This document shows, one piece after another, positions 14,301-27,346 of a stretch of DNA of 64,000 nt. A program made the position numbers and the translations under genes. The first letter of the stretch is position 1; every line of letters begins with the position of its first letter. This DNA comes from Atherix ibis. Lineage: Eukaryota; Arthropoda; Insecta; Diptera; Athericidae. The notes under the pieces are model-generated. The model was not told where the DNA came from, made no database searches, and was given only the letters and a program-made list of their open reading frames with translations. The stretch lies in assembly GCA_958298945.1 (NCBI GenBank), contig OY282608.1, positions 15,477,933 to 15,541,932 of the forward strand. The letters are read 5' to 3'.

Positions 14301-14575
14301 ACTAACAAACCAACAAGCCAACAAGCCAACAAACCAAAAAACCAACAAACCAACAAACCAACAAACCAACAAGCCAACAAACCAACAAACCAAGTAACCA
14401 AAAAGCCAACAAACTAACAAACCAACAAGCCAACAAGCCAACAAACCAACAAGCCAACAAACCAACAAACCAACAAACCAACAAACCAACAAACCAACAA
14501 GCCAACAAACCAACAATCCAACAAACCAACAAGCCAACAAACCCACAAGCCAACAAACCAACAAACCAACAAACC
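11319..14575. repeat. HOR family B, copy 1 (2.96 kb) with short leader
   Basis: Cores at 11615, 11903, 12103, 12415, 12663, 13127 and 13688 recur at 14576, 14864, 15072, 15384, 15632, 16096 and 16649. The offset is 2,961 bp at the first two, 2,969 in the middle and 2,961 again at the end. Around 12,369-13,136 the two copies look identical apart from the core at 12415 (aagtaac) against 15384 (aagtacc). Both contain the 9-mer ccaacaaac (13277-13285 and 16246-16254), an independent match at 2,969 bp. The leader 11,319-11,614 links families A and B. A hybrid word (T core followed by ccaaaaag) occurs at 12415 and 14048. Confidence 0.85.
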
Positions 14576-17160
14576 AAGTAACCAAAAAGCCAACAAACTA
14601 ACAAACCAACAAGCCAACAAGCCAACAAACCAACAAACAAATAAAGCAACAAGCCAACAAGCCAACAAACCAACAAACAAACAAGCCAACAAACCAACAA
14701 ACCAACAAGCCAACAAGCCAACAAACCAAAAAACCAACAAACCAACAAACCAACAAGCCAACAAACCAACAAACCAAAAAACCAACAAACCAATAAACCA
14801 ACAAGCCAACAAGCCAACTAACCAACAAACCAACAAGTTAACAAACCAACAAACCAACAAACTAAGTAACCAACAAGCCAACAAACCAACAAACCAACAA
14901 GCCAACAAACCAACAAACCAACAAACCAAAAAACCAACAAACCAACAAACCAACAAACCAGCAAACCAACAAACCAACAAACCAAAAAGCCAACAAGCTA
15001 ACAAACCAACAAACCAACAAACCAACAAGCCAACAAACCAACAAGCCAACAAACCAACAAACCAACAAACCAAGTAACCAAAAAGCCAACAAACTAACAA
15101 ATCAACAAGCCAACAAGCCAACAAACCAACAAACCAACAAAGCAACAAGCCAACAAGCCAACAAACTAACAAACCAACAAACCAACAAGCCAACAAACCA
15201 ACAAACAAACAAAGCAACAAGCCAACAAGCCAACAAACCAACAAACAAACAAGCCAACAAACCAACAAACCAACAAGCCAACAAGCCAACAAACCAACAA
15301 ACCAACAAACCAACAAGCCAACAAACCAACAAGCCCACTAACCAACAAACCAACAAGCCAACAAACCAACAAACCAACAAACTAAGTACCCAAAAAGCCA
15401 ACAAACCAACAAACCAACAAGCCAACAAGCCAACAAACCAACAAACCAACAAGCCAACAAACCAACAAACCAACTAACCAAAAAACCAACAAACCAACAA
15501 ACCAACAAACCAACAAACCAACAAACCAACAAACCAACAAACCAACAAGCCAACAAGCCAACAAACCAACAATCCAACAAACCAACAAGCCAACAAACCA
15601 ACAAGCCAACAAACCAACAAACCAACAAACCAAGTAACCAAAAAGCCAACAAACTAACAAACCAACAAGCCAACAAGCCAACAAACCAACAAACCAACAA
15701 AGCAACAAGCCAACAAGCCAACAAACTAACAAACCAACAAGCCAACAAACCAACAAACCAACAAGCCAACAAACCAACAAACCAACAAACCAACAAGCCA
15801 ACAAATCAACAAACCAACAAGCCAACAAGCCAACAAACCAACAAACCAACAAGCCAACAAGCCAACAAACCAACAAACCAACAAACCAACAAACCAACAA
15901 GCCAACAAACCAACAAACCAACAAACCAACAAGCCAACAAACCAACAAACAAATAAACCAACAAACCAAAAAACCAACAAACCAACAAACCAACAAACCA
16001 ACAAACTAACAAACCAACAAGCCAACAAGCCAACAAACCAACAAACCAACAAACCAACAAACCAACAAACCAACAAGCCAACAAACCAACAAACCAAGTA
16101 ACCAAAAAGCCAACAAACTAACAAACCAACAAGCCAACAAGCCAACAAACCAACAAACCAACAAAGCAACAAGCCAACAAGCCAACAAACCAACAAACCA
16201 ACAAGCCAACAAACTAACAAACGAACAAGCCAACAAGCCAACAAACCAACAAACCCAACAAACCAACAAGCCAACAAACCAACAAACCAACAAGCCAACA
16301 AACCAACAAACCAACAAACCAACAAACCAACAAACCAACAAGCCAACAAGCCAAGAAACCTACAAACCAACAAGCCAACAAGCCAACAAACCAACAAACC
16401 AACAAGCCAACAAACCAACAAACCAACAAACCAACAAGCCAACAAACCAACAAATAAATAAACCAACAAACCAACAAACCAACAAACCAACAAACCAACA
16501 AACTAACAAACCAAGAAGCCAACAAACCAACAAACCAACAAGCCAACAAACCAACAAACCAACAAACCAACAAGCCAACAAGCCAACAAACCAAGAAACC
16601 AACAAGCCAACAAACCAACATACCAACAAACCAACATGCCAACAAACTAAGTAACCAACAAGCCAACAAACCAACAAACCAACAAGACAACAAGCCAACA
16701 AACCAACAAACCAACAAACCAACAAACCAACAAGCCAACAAACCAACAAACCAACAAACCAACAAACCAACAAGCCAACAAGCCAACAAACCAACAAACC
16801 AACAAACCAACAAGCCAACAAACCAACAAACGAACAAGCCAACAAACCAACAAACCAACAAGCCAACAAGCCAACAAGCCAATAAACCAATAAGCCAACA
16901 AACCAACAAACCAACAAACCAACAAGACAACAAACCCACAAGCCAACAAACCAACAAACCAACAAACCAAGAAACCAAAAAGCCAACAAACTAACAAACC
17001 AACAAGCCAACAAGCCAACAAACCAACAAACAAACCAAGCAACAAGCCAACAAGCCAACAAACCAACAAACAAACAAGCAAACAAACCAACAAACCAACA
17101 AGGCAACAAGCCAACAAACCAACAAACCAACAAACCAACAAGCCAACAAACCAACAAACT
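14576..17160. repeat. HOR family B, copy 2
   Basis: This is the second family B copy, matching 11,615-14,191 at 2,961-2,969 bp up to the core at 16649. Beyond it the order diverges: a degraded S word (aagaaac) lies near 16969 and a T word at 17161 marks the change to the next block. Step sizes 288, 208, 312, 248, 464 and 553 mirror 288, 200, 312, 248, 464 and 561 in copy 1. Confidence 0.83.
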
Positions 17161-19856
17161 AAGTAACCAACAAGCCAACAAACCAACAAACCAACAAGCC
17201 AACAAGCCAACAAACCAACAAACCAACAAGCCAACAAACCAACAAACCAACAAACCAAAAAACCAACAAACCAACAAACCAACAAACCAACTAACCAAAA
17301 AACCAACAAACCAACAAACCAAAGAACCAACAAACCAACAAACCAACAAACCAACAAACCAACAAGCCAACAAGCCAACAAATCAACAATCCAACAAACC
17401 AACAACCCAACAAGCCAACAAACCCACAAGCCAACAAACCAACAAACCAACAAACCAAGTAACCAAAAAGCCAACAAACTAACAAACCAACAAGCCAACA
17501 AACCAACAAACAAACAAACCAACAAACCAACAAACCAAAAAGCCAACAAGCCAACAAACCAACAAACCAACAAACCAAAAAGCCAACAAACCAACAAACC
17601 AACAAACCAACAAACCAACAAACCAAGTAACCAAAAAGCCAACAAACTAACAAACCAACAAGCCAACAAGCCAACAAACCAACAAATCAACAAAGCAACA
17701 AGCCAACAAGCCAACAAACTAACAAACCAACAAACCAACAAGCCAACAAACCAACAAACAAACAAAGCAACAAGCCAACAAGCCAACAAACCAACAAACA
17801 AACAAGCCAACAAACCAACAAACCAACAAGCCAAAAAGCCAACAAACAAACAAACCAACACACCAACAAGCCAACAAACCAACAAACCAAAAAACCAACA
17901 AACCAACAAACCAACAAGCCCACTAACCAACAAACCAACAAGCCAACAAACCAACAAACCAACAAACCAACAAACCAACAAGCCAACAAACCAACTAACC
18001 AAAAAACCAACAAACCAACAAACCAACAAACCAACAAACCAACAAACCAACAAACCAACAAACCAACAAATCAACAAACCAACAAACCAACAAACCAACA
18101 AACCAACAAACCAACAAACCAACAAGCCAACAAGCCAACAAACCAACAATCCAACAAACCAACAAGCCAACAAATCAACAAGCCAACAAACCAACAAGCC
18201 AACAAACCAACAAACCAACAAACCAAGTAACCAAAAAGCCAACAAACTAACAAACCAACAAGCCAACAAGCCAACAAGCCAACAAACCAACAAAGCAACA
18301 AGCCAACAAGCCAACAAACCAACAAACCAACAAGCCAACAAACCAACAAACTAACAAGCCAACAAACCAACAAACCAACAAACCAACAAGCCAACAAACC
18401 AACAAACCAACAAGCCAACAAGCCAACAAACCAACAAACCAACAAACCAACAAGCCAACAAGCCAACAAACCAACAAACCAACAAACCAACAAACCAACA
18501 AACCAACAAACCAACAAACCAACAAGCCAACAAACCAACTAACCAACAAACCAACAAGCCAACAAACCAACAAAAAAATAAACCAACAAACCAAAAAACC
18601 AACAAACCAACAAACCAACAAACCAACAAACCAACAAACCAACAAACCAACAAGCCAACAAGCCAACAAGCCAACAAACCAACAAACCAACAAGCCAACA
18701 AACCAACAAACCAACAAACCAAAAAACCAACAAACCAACAAACCAACAAACCAACTAACCAAAAAACCAACAAACCAACAAACCAAAGAACCAACAAACC
18801 AACAAACCAACAAACCAACAAACCAACAAACCAACAAGCCAACAAGCCAACAAATCAACAATCCAACAAACCAACAACCCAACAAGCCAACAAACCCACA
18901 AGCCAACAAACCAACAAACCAACAAACCAAGTAACCAAAAAGCCAACAAACTAACAAACCAACAAGCCAACAAACCAACAAACAAACAAACCAACAAACC
19001 AACAAACCAAAAAGCCAACAAGCCAACAAACCAACAAACCAACAAACCAACAAGCCAACAAACCAACAAACCAACAAACCAACAAACCAACAAACCAAGT
19101 AACCAAAAAGCCAACAAACTAACAAACCAACAAGCCAACAAGCCAACAAACCAACAAATCAACAAAGCAACAAGCCAACAAGCCAACAAACTAACAAACC
19201 AACAAACCAACAAGCCAACAAACCAACAAACAAACAAAGCAACAAGCCAACAAGCCAACAAACCAACAAACAAACAAGCCAACAAACCAACAAACCAACA
19301 AGCCAAAAAGCCAACAAACAAACAAACCAACACACCAACAAGCCAACAAACCAACAAACCAAAAAACCAACAAACCAACAAACCAACAAGCCCACTAACC
19401 AACAAACCAACAAGCCAACAAACCAACAAACCAACAAACCAACAAACCAACAAGCCAACAAACCAACAAACCAACAAACCAACAAACCAACTAACCAAAA
19501 AACCAACAAACCAACAAACCAACAAACCAACAAACCAACAAACCAACAAGCCAACAAACCAACAAACCAACAAACCAACAAACCAACAAACCAACAAACC
19601 AACAAGCCAACAAGCCAACAAACCAACAATCCAACAAACCAACAAGCCAACAAATCAACAAGCCAACAAACCAACAAACCAACAAGCCAACAAACCAACA
19701 AACCAACAAACAAATAAACCAACAAACCAACAAACCAACAAACCAACAAACCAACAAACCAACAAACCAACAAACCAACAAACCAAAAAATCAACAAACC
19801 AACAAACCAACAAGCCAACAAACCAACAAGCCAACAAACCAACAAACCAACAAACC
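17161..19856. repeat. HOR family C, 1,472-bp duplication
   Basis: Cores at 17457 and 17625 recur at 18929 and 19097, both at 1,472 bp, and the stretch 17,719-17,901 matches 19,191-19,373. The block contains aaccaaagaacc variants (near 17,318 and 18,783) and cacacc variants (near 17,859 and 19,330) not seen in families A or B. The second copy seems shorter, as the next core comes after 760 bp (19857) where copy one has 600 and 704 bp steps. No gene is present. Confidence 0.75.
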
Positions 19857-21840
19857 AAGTAACCAAATAACCAACAAACTAACAAACCAACAAACAAACA
19901 AGCCAACAAACCAACAAACCAACAAGCCAAAAAGCCAACAAACCAACAAACCAACACACCAACAAGCCAACAAACCAACAAACCAAAAAACCAACAAACC
20001 AACAAGCCCACTAACCAACAAACCAACAAGCCAATAAACCAACAAACCAACAAACCAACAAACCAACAAGCCAACAAACCAACAAACCAACTAACCAAAA
20101 AACCAACAAACCAACAAACCAACAAACCAACAAACCAACAAACCAACAAACCAACAAACCAACAAACCAACAAGCCAACAAGCCAACAAACCAACAATCC
20201 AACAAACCAACAAGCCAACAAATCAACAAGCCAACAAACCAACAAGCCAACAAACCAACAAACCAACAAACCAAGTAACCAAAAAGCCAACAAACTAACA
20301 AACCAACAAGCCAACAAGCCAACAAACCAACAAACCAACAAAGCAACAAGCCAACAAACCAACAAACCAACAAGCCAACAAACCAACAAACTAACAAGCC
20401 AACAAACCAACAAACCAACAAACCAACAAGCCAACAAACCAACAAACCAACAAGCCAACAAGCCAACAAACCAACAAACCAACAAACCAACAAGCCAACA
20501 AGCCAACAAACCAACAAACCAACAAACCAACAAACCAACAAACCAACAAACCAACAAACCAACAAACCAACAAGCCAACAAACCAACAAACCAACAAACC
20601 AACAAGCCAACAAACCAACAAAAAAATTAACCAACAAACCAAAAAACCAACAAACCAACAAACCAACAAACCAACAAACCAACAAACCAACAAGCCAACA
20701 AGCCAACAAACCAACAAACCAACAAACCAACAAACCAACAAGCCAACAAACCAACAAACCAACAAACCAAGTAACCAAAAAGCCAACAAACTAACAAACT
20801 AACAAACCAACAAGCCAACAAGCCAACAAACCAACAAACCAACAAAGCAACAAGCCAACAAGCCAACAAACCAACAAACCAACAAGCCAACAAACCAACA
20901 AACGAACAAGCCAACAAGCCAACAAACCAACAAACCAACAAGCCAACAAACCAACAAACCAACAAGCCAACAAGCCAACAAACCTACAAACCAACAAGCC
21001 AACAAGCCAACAAACCAACAAACCAACAAGCCAACAAACCAACAAACCAACAAGCCAACAAACCAACAAACAAATAAACCAACAAGAAAACAAACCAACA
21101 AGCCAACAAGCCAACAAACCAACAAACCAACAAGCCAGCAAACCAACAAACCAACAAACCAACAAACCAACAAGCCAACAAACCAACAAACAAATAAACC
21201 AACAAACCAACAAACCAACAAACCAACAAACCAACAAACCAACAAACCAACAAACCAACAAACCAAAAAATCAACAAACCAACAAACCAACAAGCCAACA
21301 AACCAACAAGCCAACAAACCAACAAACCAACAAACCAAGTAACCAAATAACCAACAAACTAACAAACCAACAAACAAACAAGCCAACAAACCAACAAACC
21401 AACAAGCCAAAAAGCCAACAAACCAACAAACCAACACACCAACAAGCCAACAAACCAACAAACCAAAAAACCAACAAACCAACAAACCAACAAGCCCACT
21501 AACTAACAAACCAACAAGCCAATAAACCAACAAACCAACAAACCAACAAACCAACAAACCAACAAACCAACAAACCAACAAACCAACAAGCCAACAAGCC
21601 AACAAACCAACAATCCAACAAACCAACAAGCCAACAAATCAACAAGCCAACAAACCAACAAACCAACAAGCCAACAAACCAACAAACCAACAAACAAATA
21701 AACCAACAAACCAACAAACCAACAAACCAACAAACCAACAAACCAACAAACCAACAAACCAACAAACCAAAAAATCAACAAACCAACAAACCAACAAGCC
21801 AACAAACCAACAAGCCAACAAACCAACAAACCAACAAACC
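19857..21840. repeat. HOR family D, copy 1 (1,984 bp)
   Basis: Cores at 19857, 20273, 20769 and 21337 recur at 21841, 22265, 22761 and 23329 (offsets 1,984, then 1,992). The stretch 20,984-21,346 matches 22,976-23,338. Some S words here have ccaaataa in place of ccaaaaag after the core, a family D signature that also appears at 29178, 29506 and 31970. The variant caaaaaaattaacc lies at about 20,620 and 22,612. Confidence 0.82.
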
Positions 21841-24760
21841 AAGTAACCAAATAACCAACAAACTAACAAACCAACAAACAAACAAGCCAACAAACCAACA
21901 AACCAACAAGCCAAAAAGCCAACAAACCAACAAACCAACACACCAACAAGCCAACAAACCAACAAACCAAAAAACCAACAAACCAACAAGCCCACTAACC
22001 AACAAACCAACAAGCCAATAAACCAACAAACCAACAAACCAACAAACCAACAAGCCAACAAACCAACAAACCAACTAACCAAAAAACCAACAAACCAACA
22101 AACCAACAAACCAACAAACCAACAAACCAACAAACCAACAAACCAACAAACCAACAAACCAACAAGCCAACAAGCCAACAAACCAACAATCCAACAAACC
22201 AACAAGCCAACAAATCAACAAGCCAACAAACCAACAAGCCAACAAACCAACAAACCAACAAACCAAGTAACCAAAAAGCCAACAAACTAACAAACCAACA
22301 AGCCAACAAGCCAACAAACCAACAAACCAACAAAGCAACAAGCCAACAAACCAACAAACCAACAAGCCAACAAACCAACAAACTAACAAGCCAACAAACC
22401 AACAAACCAACAAACCAACAAGCCAACAAACCAACAAACCAACAAGCCAACAAGCCAACAAACCAACAAACCAACAAACCAACAAGCCAACAAGCCAACA
22501 AACCAACAAACCAACAAACCAACAAACCAACAAACCAACAAACCAACAAACCAACAAACCAACAAGCCAACAAACCAACAAACCAACAAACCAACAAGCC
22601 AACAAACCAACAAAAAAATTAACCAACAAACCAAAAAACCAACAAACCAACAAACCAACAAACCAACAAACCAACAAACCAACAAGCCAACAAGCCAACA
22701 AACCAACAAACCAACAAACCAACAAACCAACAAGCCAACAAACCAACAAACCAACAAACCAAGTAACCAAAAAGCCAACAAACTAACAAACCAACAAGCC
22801 AACAAGCCAACAAACCAACAAACCAACAAAGCAACAAGCCAACAAGCCAACAAACCAACAAACCAACAAGCCAACAAACCAACAAACGAACAAGCCAACA
22901 AGCCAACAAACCAACAAACCAACAAACCAACAAGCCAACAAACCAACAAACCAACAAGCCAACAAGCCAACAAACCTACAAACCAACAAGCCAACAAGCC
23001 AACAAACCAACAAACCAACAAGCCAACAAACCAACAAACCAACAAGCCAACAAACCAACAAACAAATAAACCAACAAGAAAACAAACCAACAAGCCAACA
23101 AGCCAACAAACCAACAAACCAACAAGCCAGCAAACCAACAAACCAACAAACCAACAAACCAACAAGCCAACAAACCAACAAACAAATAAACCAACAAACC
23201 AACAAACCAACAAACCAACAAACCAACAAACCAACAAACCAACAAACCAACAAACCAAAAAATCAACAAACCAACAAACCAACAAGCCAACAAACCAACA
23301 AGCCAACAAACCAACAAACCAACAAACCAAGTAACCAAATAACCAACAAACTAACAAACCAACAAACAAACAAGCCAACAAACCAACAAACCAACAAGCC
23401 AAAAAGCCAACAAACCAACAAACCAACACACCAACAAGCCAACAAACCAACAAACCAAAAAACCAACAAACCAACAAACCAACAAGCCCACTAACCAACA
23501 AACCAACAAGCCAATAAACCAACAAACCAACAAACCAACAAACCAACAAGCCAACAAACCAACAAACCAACTAACCAAAAAACCAACAAACCAACAAACC
23601 AACAAACCAACAAACCAACAAACCAACAAACCAACAAACCAACAAACCAACAAACCAACAAGCCAACAAGCCAACAAACCAACAATCCAACAAACCAACA
23701 AGCCAACAAATCAACAAGCCAACAAACCAACAAGCCAACAAACCAACAAACCAACAAACCAAGTAACCAAAAAGCCAACAAACTAACAAACCAACAAGCC
23801 AACAAGCCAACAAACCAACAAACCAACAAAGCAACAAGCCAACAAACCAACAAACCAACAAGCCAACAAACCAACAAACTAACAAGCCAACAAACCAACA
23901 AACCAACAAACCAACAAGCCAACAAACCAACAAACCAACAAGCCAACAAGCCAACAAACCAACAAACCAACAAGCCAACAAGCCAACAAACCAACAAACC
24001 AACAAACCAACAAACCAACAAACCAACAAACCAACAAACCAACCAGCCAACAAACCAACAAACCAACAAACCAACAAGCCAACAAACCAACAAAAAAATA
24101 AACCAACAAACCAAAAAACCAACAAACCAACAAACCAACAAACCAACAAACCAACAAACCAACAAGCCAACAAGCCAACAAACCAACAAACCAACAAACC
24201 AACAAACCAACAAGCCAACAAACCAACAAACCAACAAACCAAGTAACCAAAAAGCCAACAAACTAACAAACCAACAAGCCAACAAGCCAACAAACCAACA
24301 AACCAACAAAGCAACAAAGCAACAAGCCAACAAGCCAACAAACCAACAAACCAACAAGCCAACAAACCAACAAACGAACAAGCCAACAAGCCAACAAACC
24401 AACAAACCAACAAACCAACAAGCCAACAAACCAACAAACCAACAAGCCAACAAGCCAACAAACCTACAAACCAACAAGCCAACAAGCCAACAAACCAACA
24501 AACCAACAAGCCCACAAACCAACAAACCAACAAACCAACAAGCCAACAAACCAACAAACAAATAAACCAACAAACCAACAAACCAACAAACCAACAAACC
24601 AACAAACTAACAAACCAACAAGCCAACAAACCAATAAACCAACAAGCCAACAAACCAACAAACCAACAAACCAACAAGCCAACAAGCCAACAAACCAAGA
24701 AACCAACAAGCCAACAAACCAACATACCAACAAACCAACATGCCAACAAACCAACAAACT
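21841..24760. repeat. HOR family D, copy 2 and partial copy 3
   Basis: Copy 2 follows copy 1 at 1,984-1,992 bp through 23329. A shortened third copy follows, with cores at 23761 and 24241 (steps 432 and 480, against 424 and 496 earlier). The block ends at a T word at 24761, preceded by a cataccaac and catgccaac pair that announces the next family. Confidence 0.78.
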
Positions 24761-27346
24761 AAGTAACCAACAAGCAAACAAACCAACAAACCAACAAACC
24801 AACAAGCCAACAAGCCAACAAACCAACAAACCAACAAGCCAGCAAACCAACAAACCAACAAACCAACAAGCCAACAAACCAACAAACAAATAAACCAACA
24901 AACCAACAAACCAACAAACCAACAAACCAACAAACCAACAAACCAACAAACCAAAAAATTAACAAACCAACAAACCAACAAGCCAAAAAACCAACAAACC
25001 AACAAACCAACAAGCCAACAAACCAACAAACAAATAAACCAACAAACCAACAAACCAACAAACCAACAAACCAACAAACCAAAAAACCAACAAACCAACA
25101 AGCCAACAAGCCAAAAAACCAACAAACTAACAAACCAACAAGCCAACAGACCAACAAACCAACAAGCCAAAAAGCCAACAAACCAACAACCCAACAAACC
25201 AACATGCCAACAAACCAATAAACTAAGTAACCAACAAGCCAACAAACCAACAAACCAACAAGCCAACAAGCCAACAAACCAACAAACCAACAAACCAACA
25301 AACCAACAAACCAACAAACCAACAAACTAAAAAACCAAGTAACCAACAAACCAACAAGCCAACAAGCCAACAAACCAACAAACCAACAAACCAACAAGCC
25401 AACAAACCAACAAACCAACAAACCAACAAGCCAACAAACCAACAAACCAACAAACAAATAAACCAACAAACCAACAAACCAACAAGCCAACAAGCCAACA
25501 AACCAACAAACCAACAAACCAAGTAACCAAAAAGCCAACAAACTAACAAACTAACAAACCAACAAGCCAACAAGCCAGCAAACCAACAAACCAACAGACC
25601 AACAAACCAAAAAACCAACAAGCCAACAAACCAACAAACAAACAAACCAACAAACTAACAAACCAAAAAACCAACAAACCAACAAACCAACAAACCAACA
25701 AGCCAACAAGCCAACAAACCAACAAACCAACAAGCCAACAAACCAACAAGCCAACAAACCAACAAACCAACAAACCAAGTAATCAAATAACCAACAAACT
25801 AACAAACCAACAAGCCAACAAGCCAACAAACCAACAAACCAACAAAGCAACAAGCCAACAAGAAAACAAACCAACAAACCAACAAGCCAACAAACCAACA
25901 AACCAACAAGCCAACAAGCCAACAAACCAACAAACCAACAAACCAACAAGCCAACAAACCAACAAACCAACAAACCAACAAACCAACAAACCAACAAACC
26001 AACAAACCAAAAAAACAAAAAAACCAACAAACCAACAAGCCAACAAACCAACAAACCAACAAACCAACAAACCAACAAGCCAACAAACCAACAAACAAAT
26101 AAACCAACAAACCAACAAACCAACAAACCAACAAACCAAAAAACCAATAAACCAACAAGCCAACAAGCCAACAAACCAACAAACCAACAAACCAACAAGC
26201 CAACAAACCAACAAGCCAACAAACCAACAAGCCAACAAGCCAACAAACCAACAAACCAACAAACCAAAAAACCAACAAACCAACAAACCATCAAACGAAC
26301 AAAGCAACAAGCCAACAATCCAACAAACAAACAAACCAACAAACCACCAAAGCCAACAAACCAACAAACCAACAAACCAACAAACCAACAAGCCAACAAA
26401 CCAACAAACAAATAAACCAACAAACCAAAAAACCAACAAACCAACAAACCAACAAACCAACAAACCACCAAACCAACAAGCCAACAAGCCAACAAGCCAA
26501 CAAACCAACAAGCCAATAAACCAACAAACCAACAAGCCAACAAGCCAACAAACCAACAAACCAACAAGCCAACAAACAAACAAACAAACAAACCAACAAA
26601 CCAACAAGCCAACAAGCCAACAAACCAACAAGCCAACAAACCAACAAACCAACAAAGCAAGTAACCAAAAAGCCAACAAACTAACAAACCGACAAGCCAA
26701 CAAGCCAACAAACCAACAAACCAACAGAGCAACAAGCCAACAAGCCAACAAACCAACAAACCAACAAGCCAACAAACCAACAAACCAACAAGCCAACAAG
26801 CCAACAAGCCAACAAACCAACAAACCAACAAGCCAACAAACCAACAAACCAACAAACCAACAAACCAACAAACCAACAAGCCAACAAGCCAACAATCCAA
26901 CAAACCAACAAACCAACAAGCCAACAAACCAACAAACCAACAAGCCAACAAGCCAACAAACCAACAAACCAACAAACCAACAAGCCAACAAACCAACAAA
27001 CGAACAAGCCAACAAACCAAAAAACCAACAAACCAACAAACCAACAAGCCAACAAGCCAACAAACCAACAAACCAACAAGCCAACAAGCCAACAAACCTA
27101 CAAACCAACAAGCCAACAAACCAACAAACCAACAAACCAACAAGCCAACAAACCAACAAACAAATAAACCAACAAACCAACAAATCAACAAACCAACAAA
27201 CCAACAAACTAACAAACCAACAAGCCAACAAACGAACAAACCAACAAGCCAACAAACCAACAAGCCAACAAGCCAACAAACCAACAAACCAACAAGCCAA
27301 CAAACCGACATACCAAAAAACCAACATGCCAACAAACCAACAAACT
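24761..27346. repeat. HOR family E, copy 1
   Basis: Core steps 464, 112, 184, 256, 882 and 688 bp (24761 to 27347) resemble 432, 112, 208, 256, 865 and 704 bp from 30962 to 33539. Both copies carry a poly-A-like interruption, here at 26,007-26,023. The 882-bp step is 110 units plus two bases, explained by that 17-mer and by a 9-mer, ccaccaaag, at 26344-26352; copy 2 lacks the 9-mer and measures 865. This agreement between step lengths and observed indels supports the alignment. Confidence 0.82.
26007..26023. repeat. A-rich 17-mer interruption, first copy
   Basis: Two octamers are replaced by a 17-bp run: cc, seven A, c, seven A. The same run is found at 32,200-32,216, exactly 6,193 bp away, which equals the offset between the cores at 25777 and 31970. 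Confidence 0.92.
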
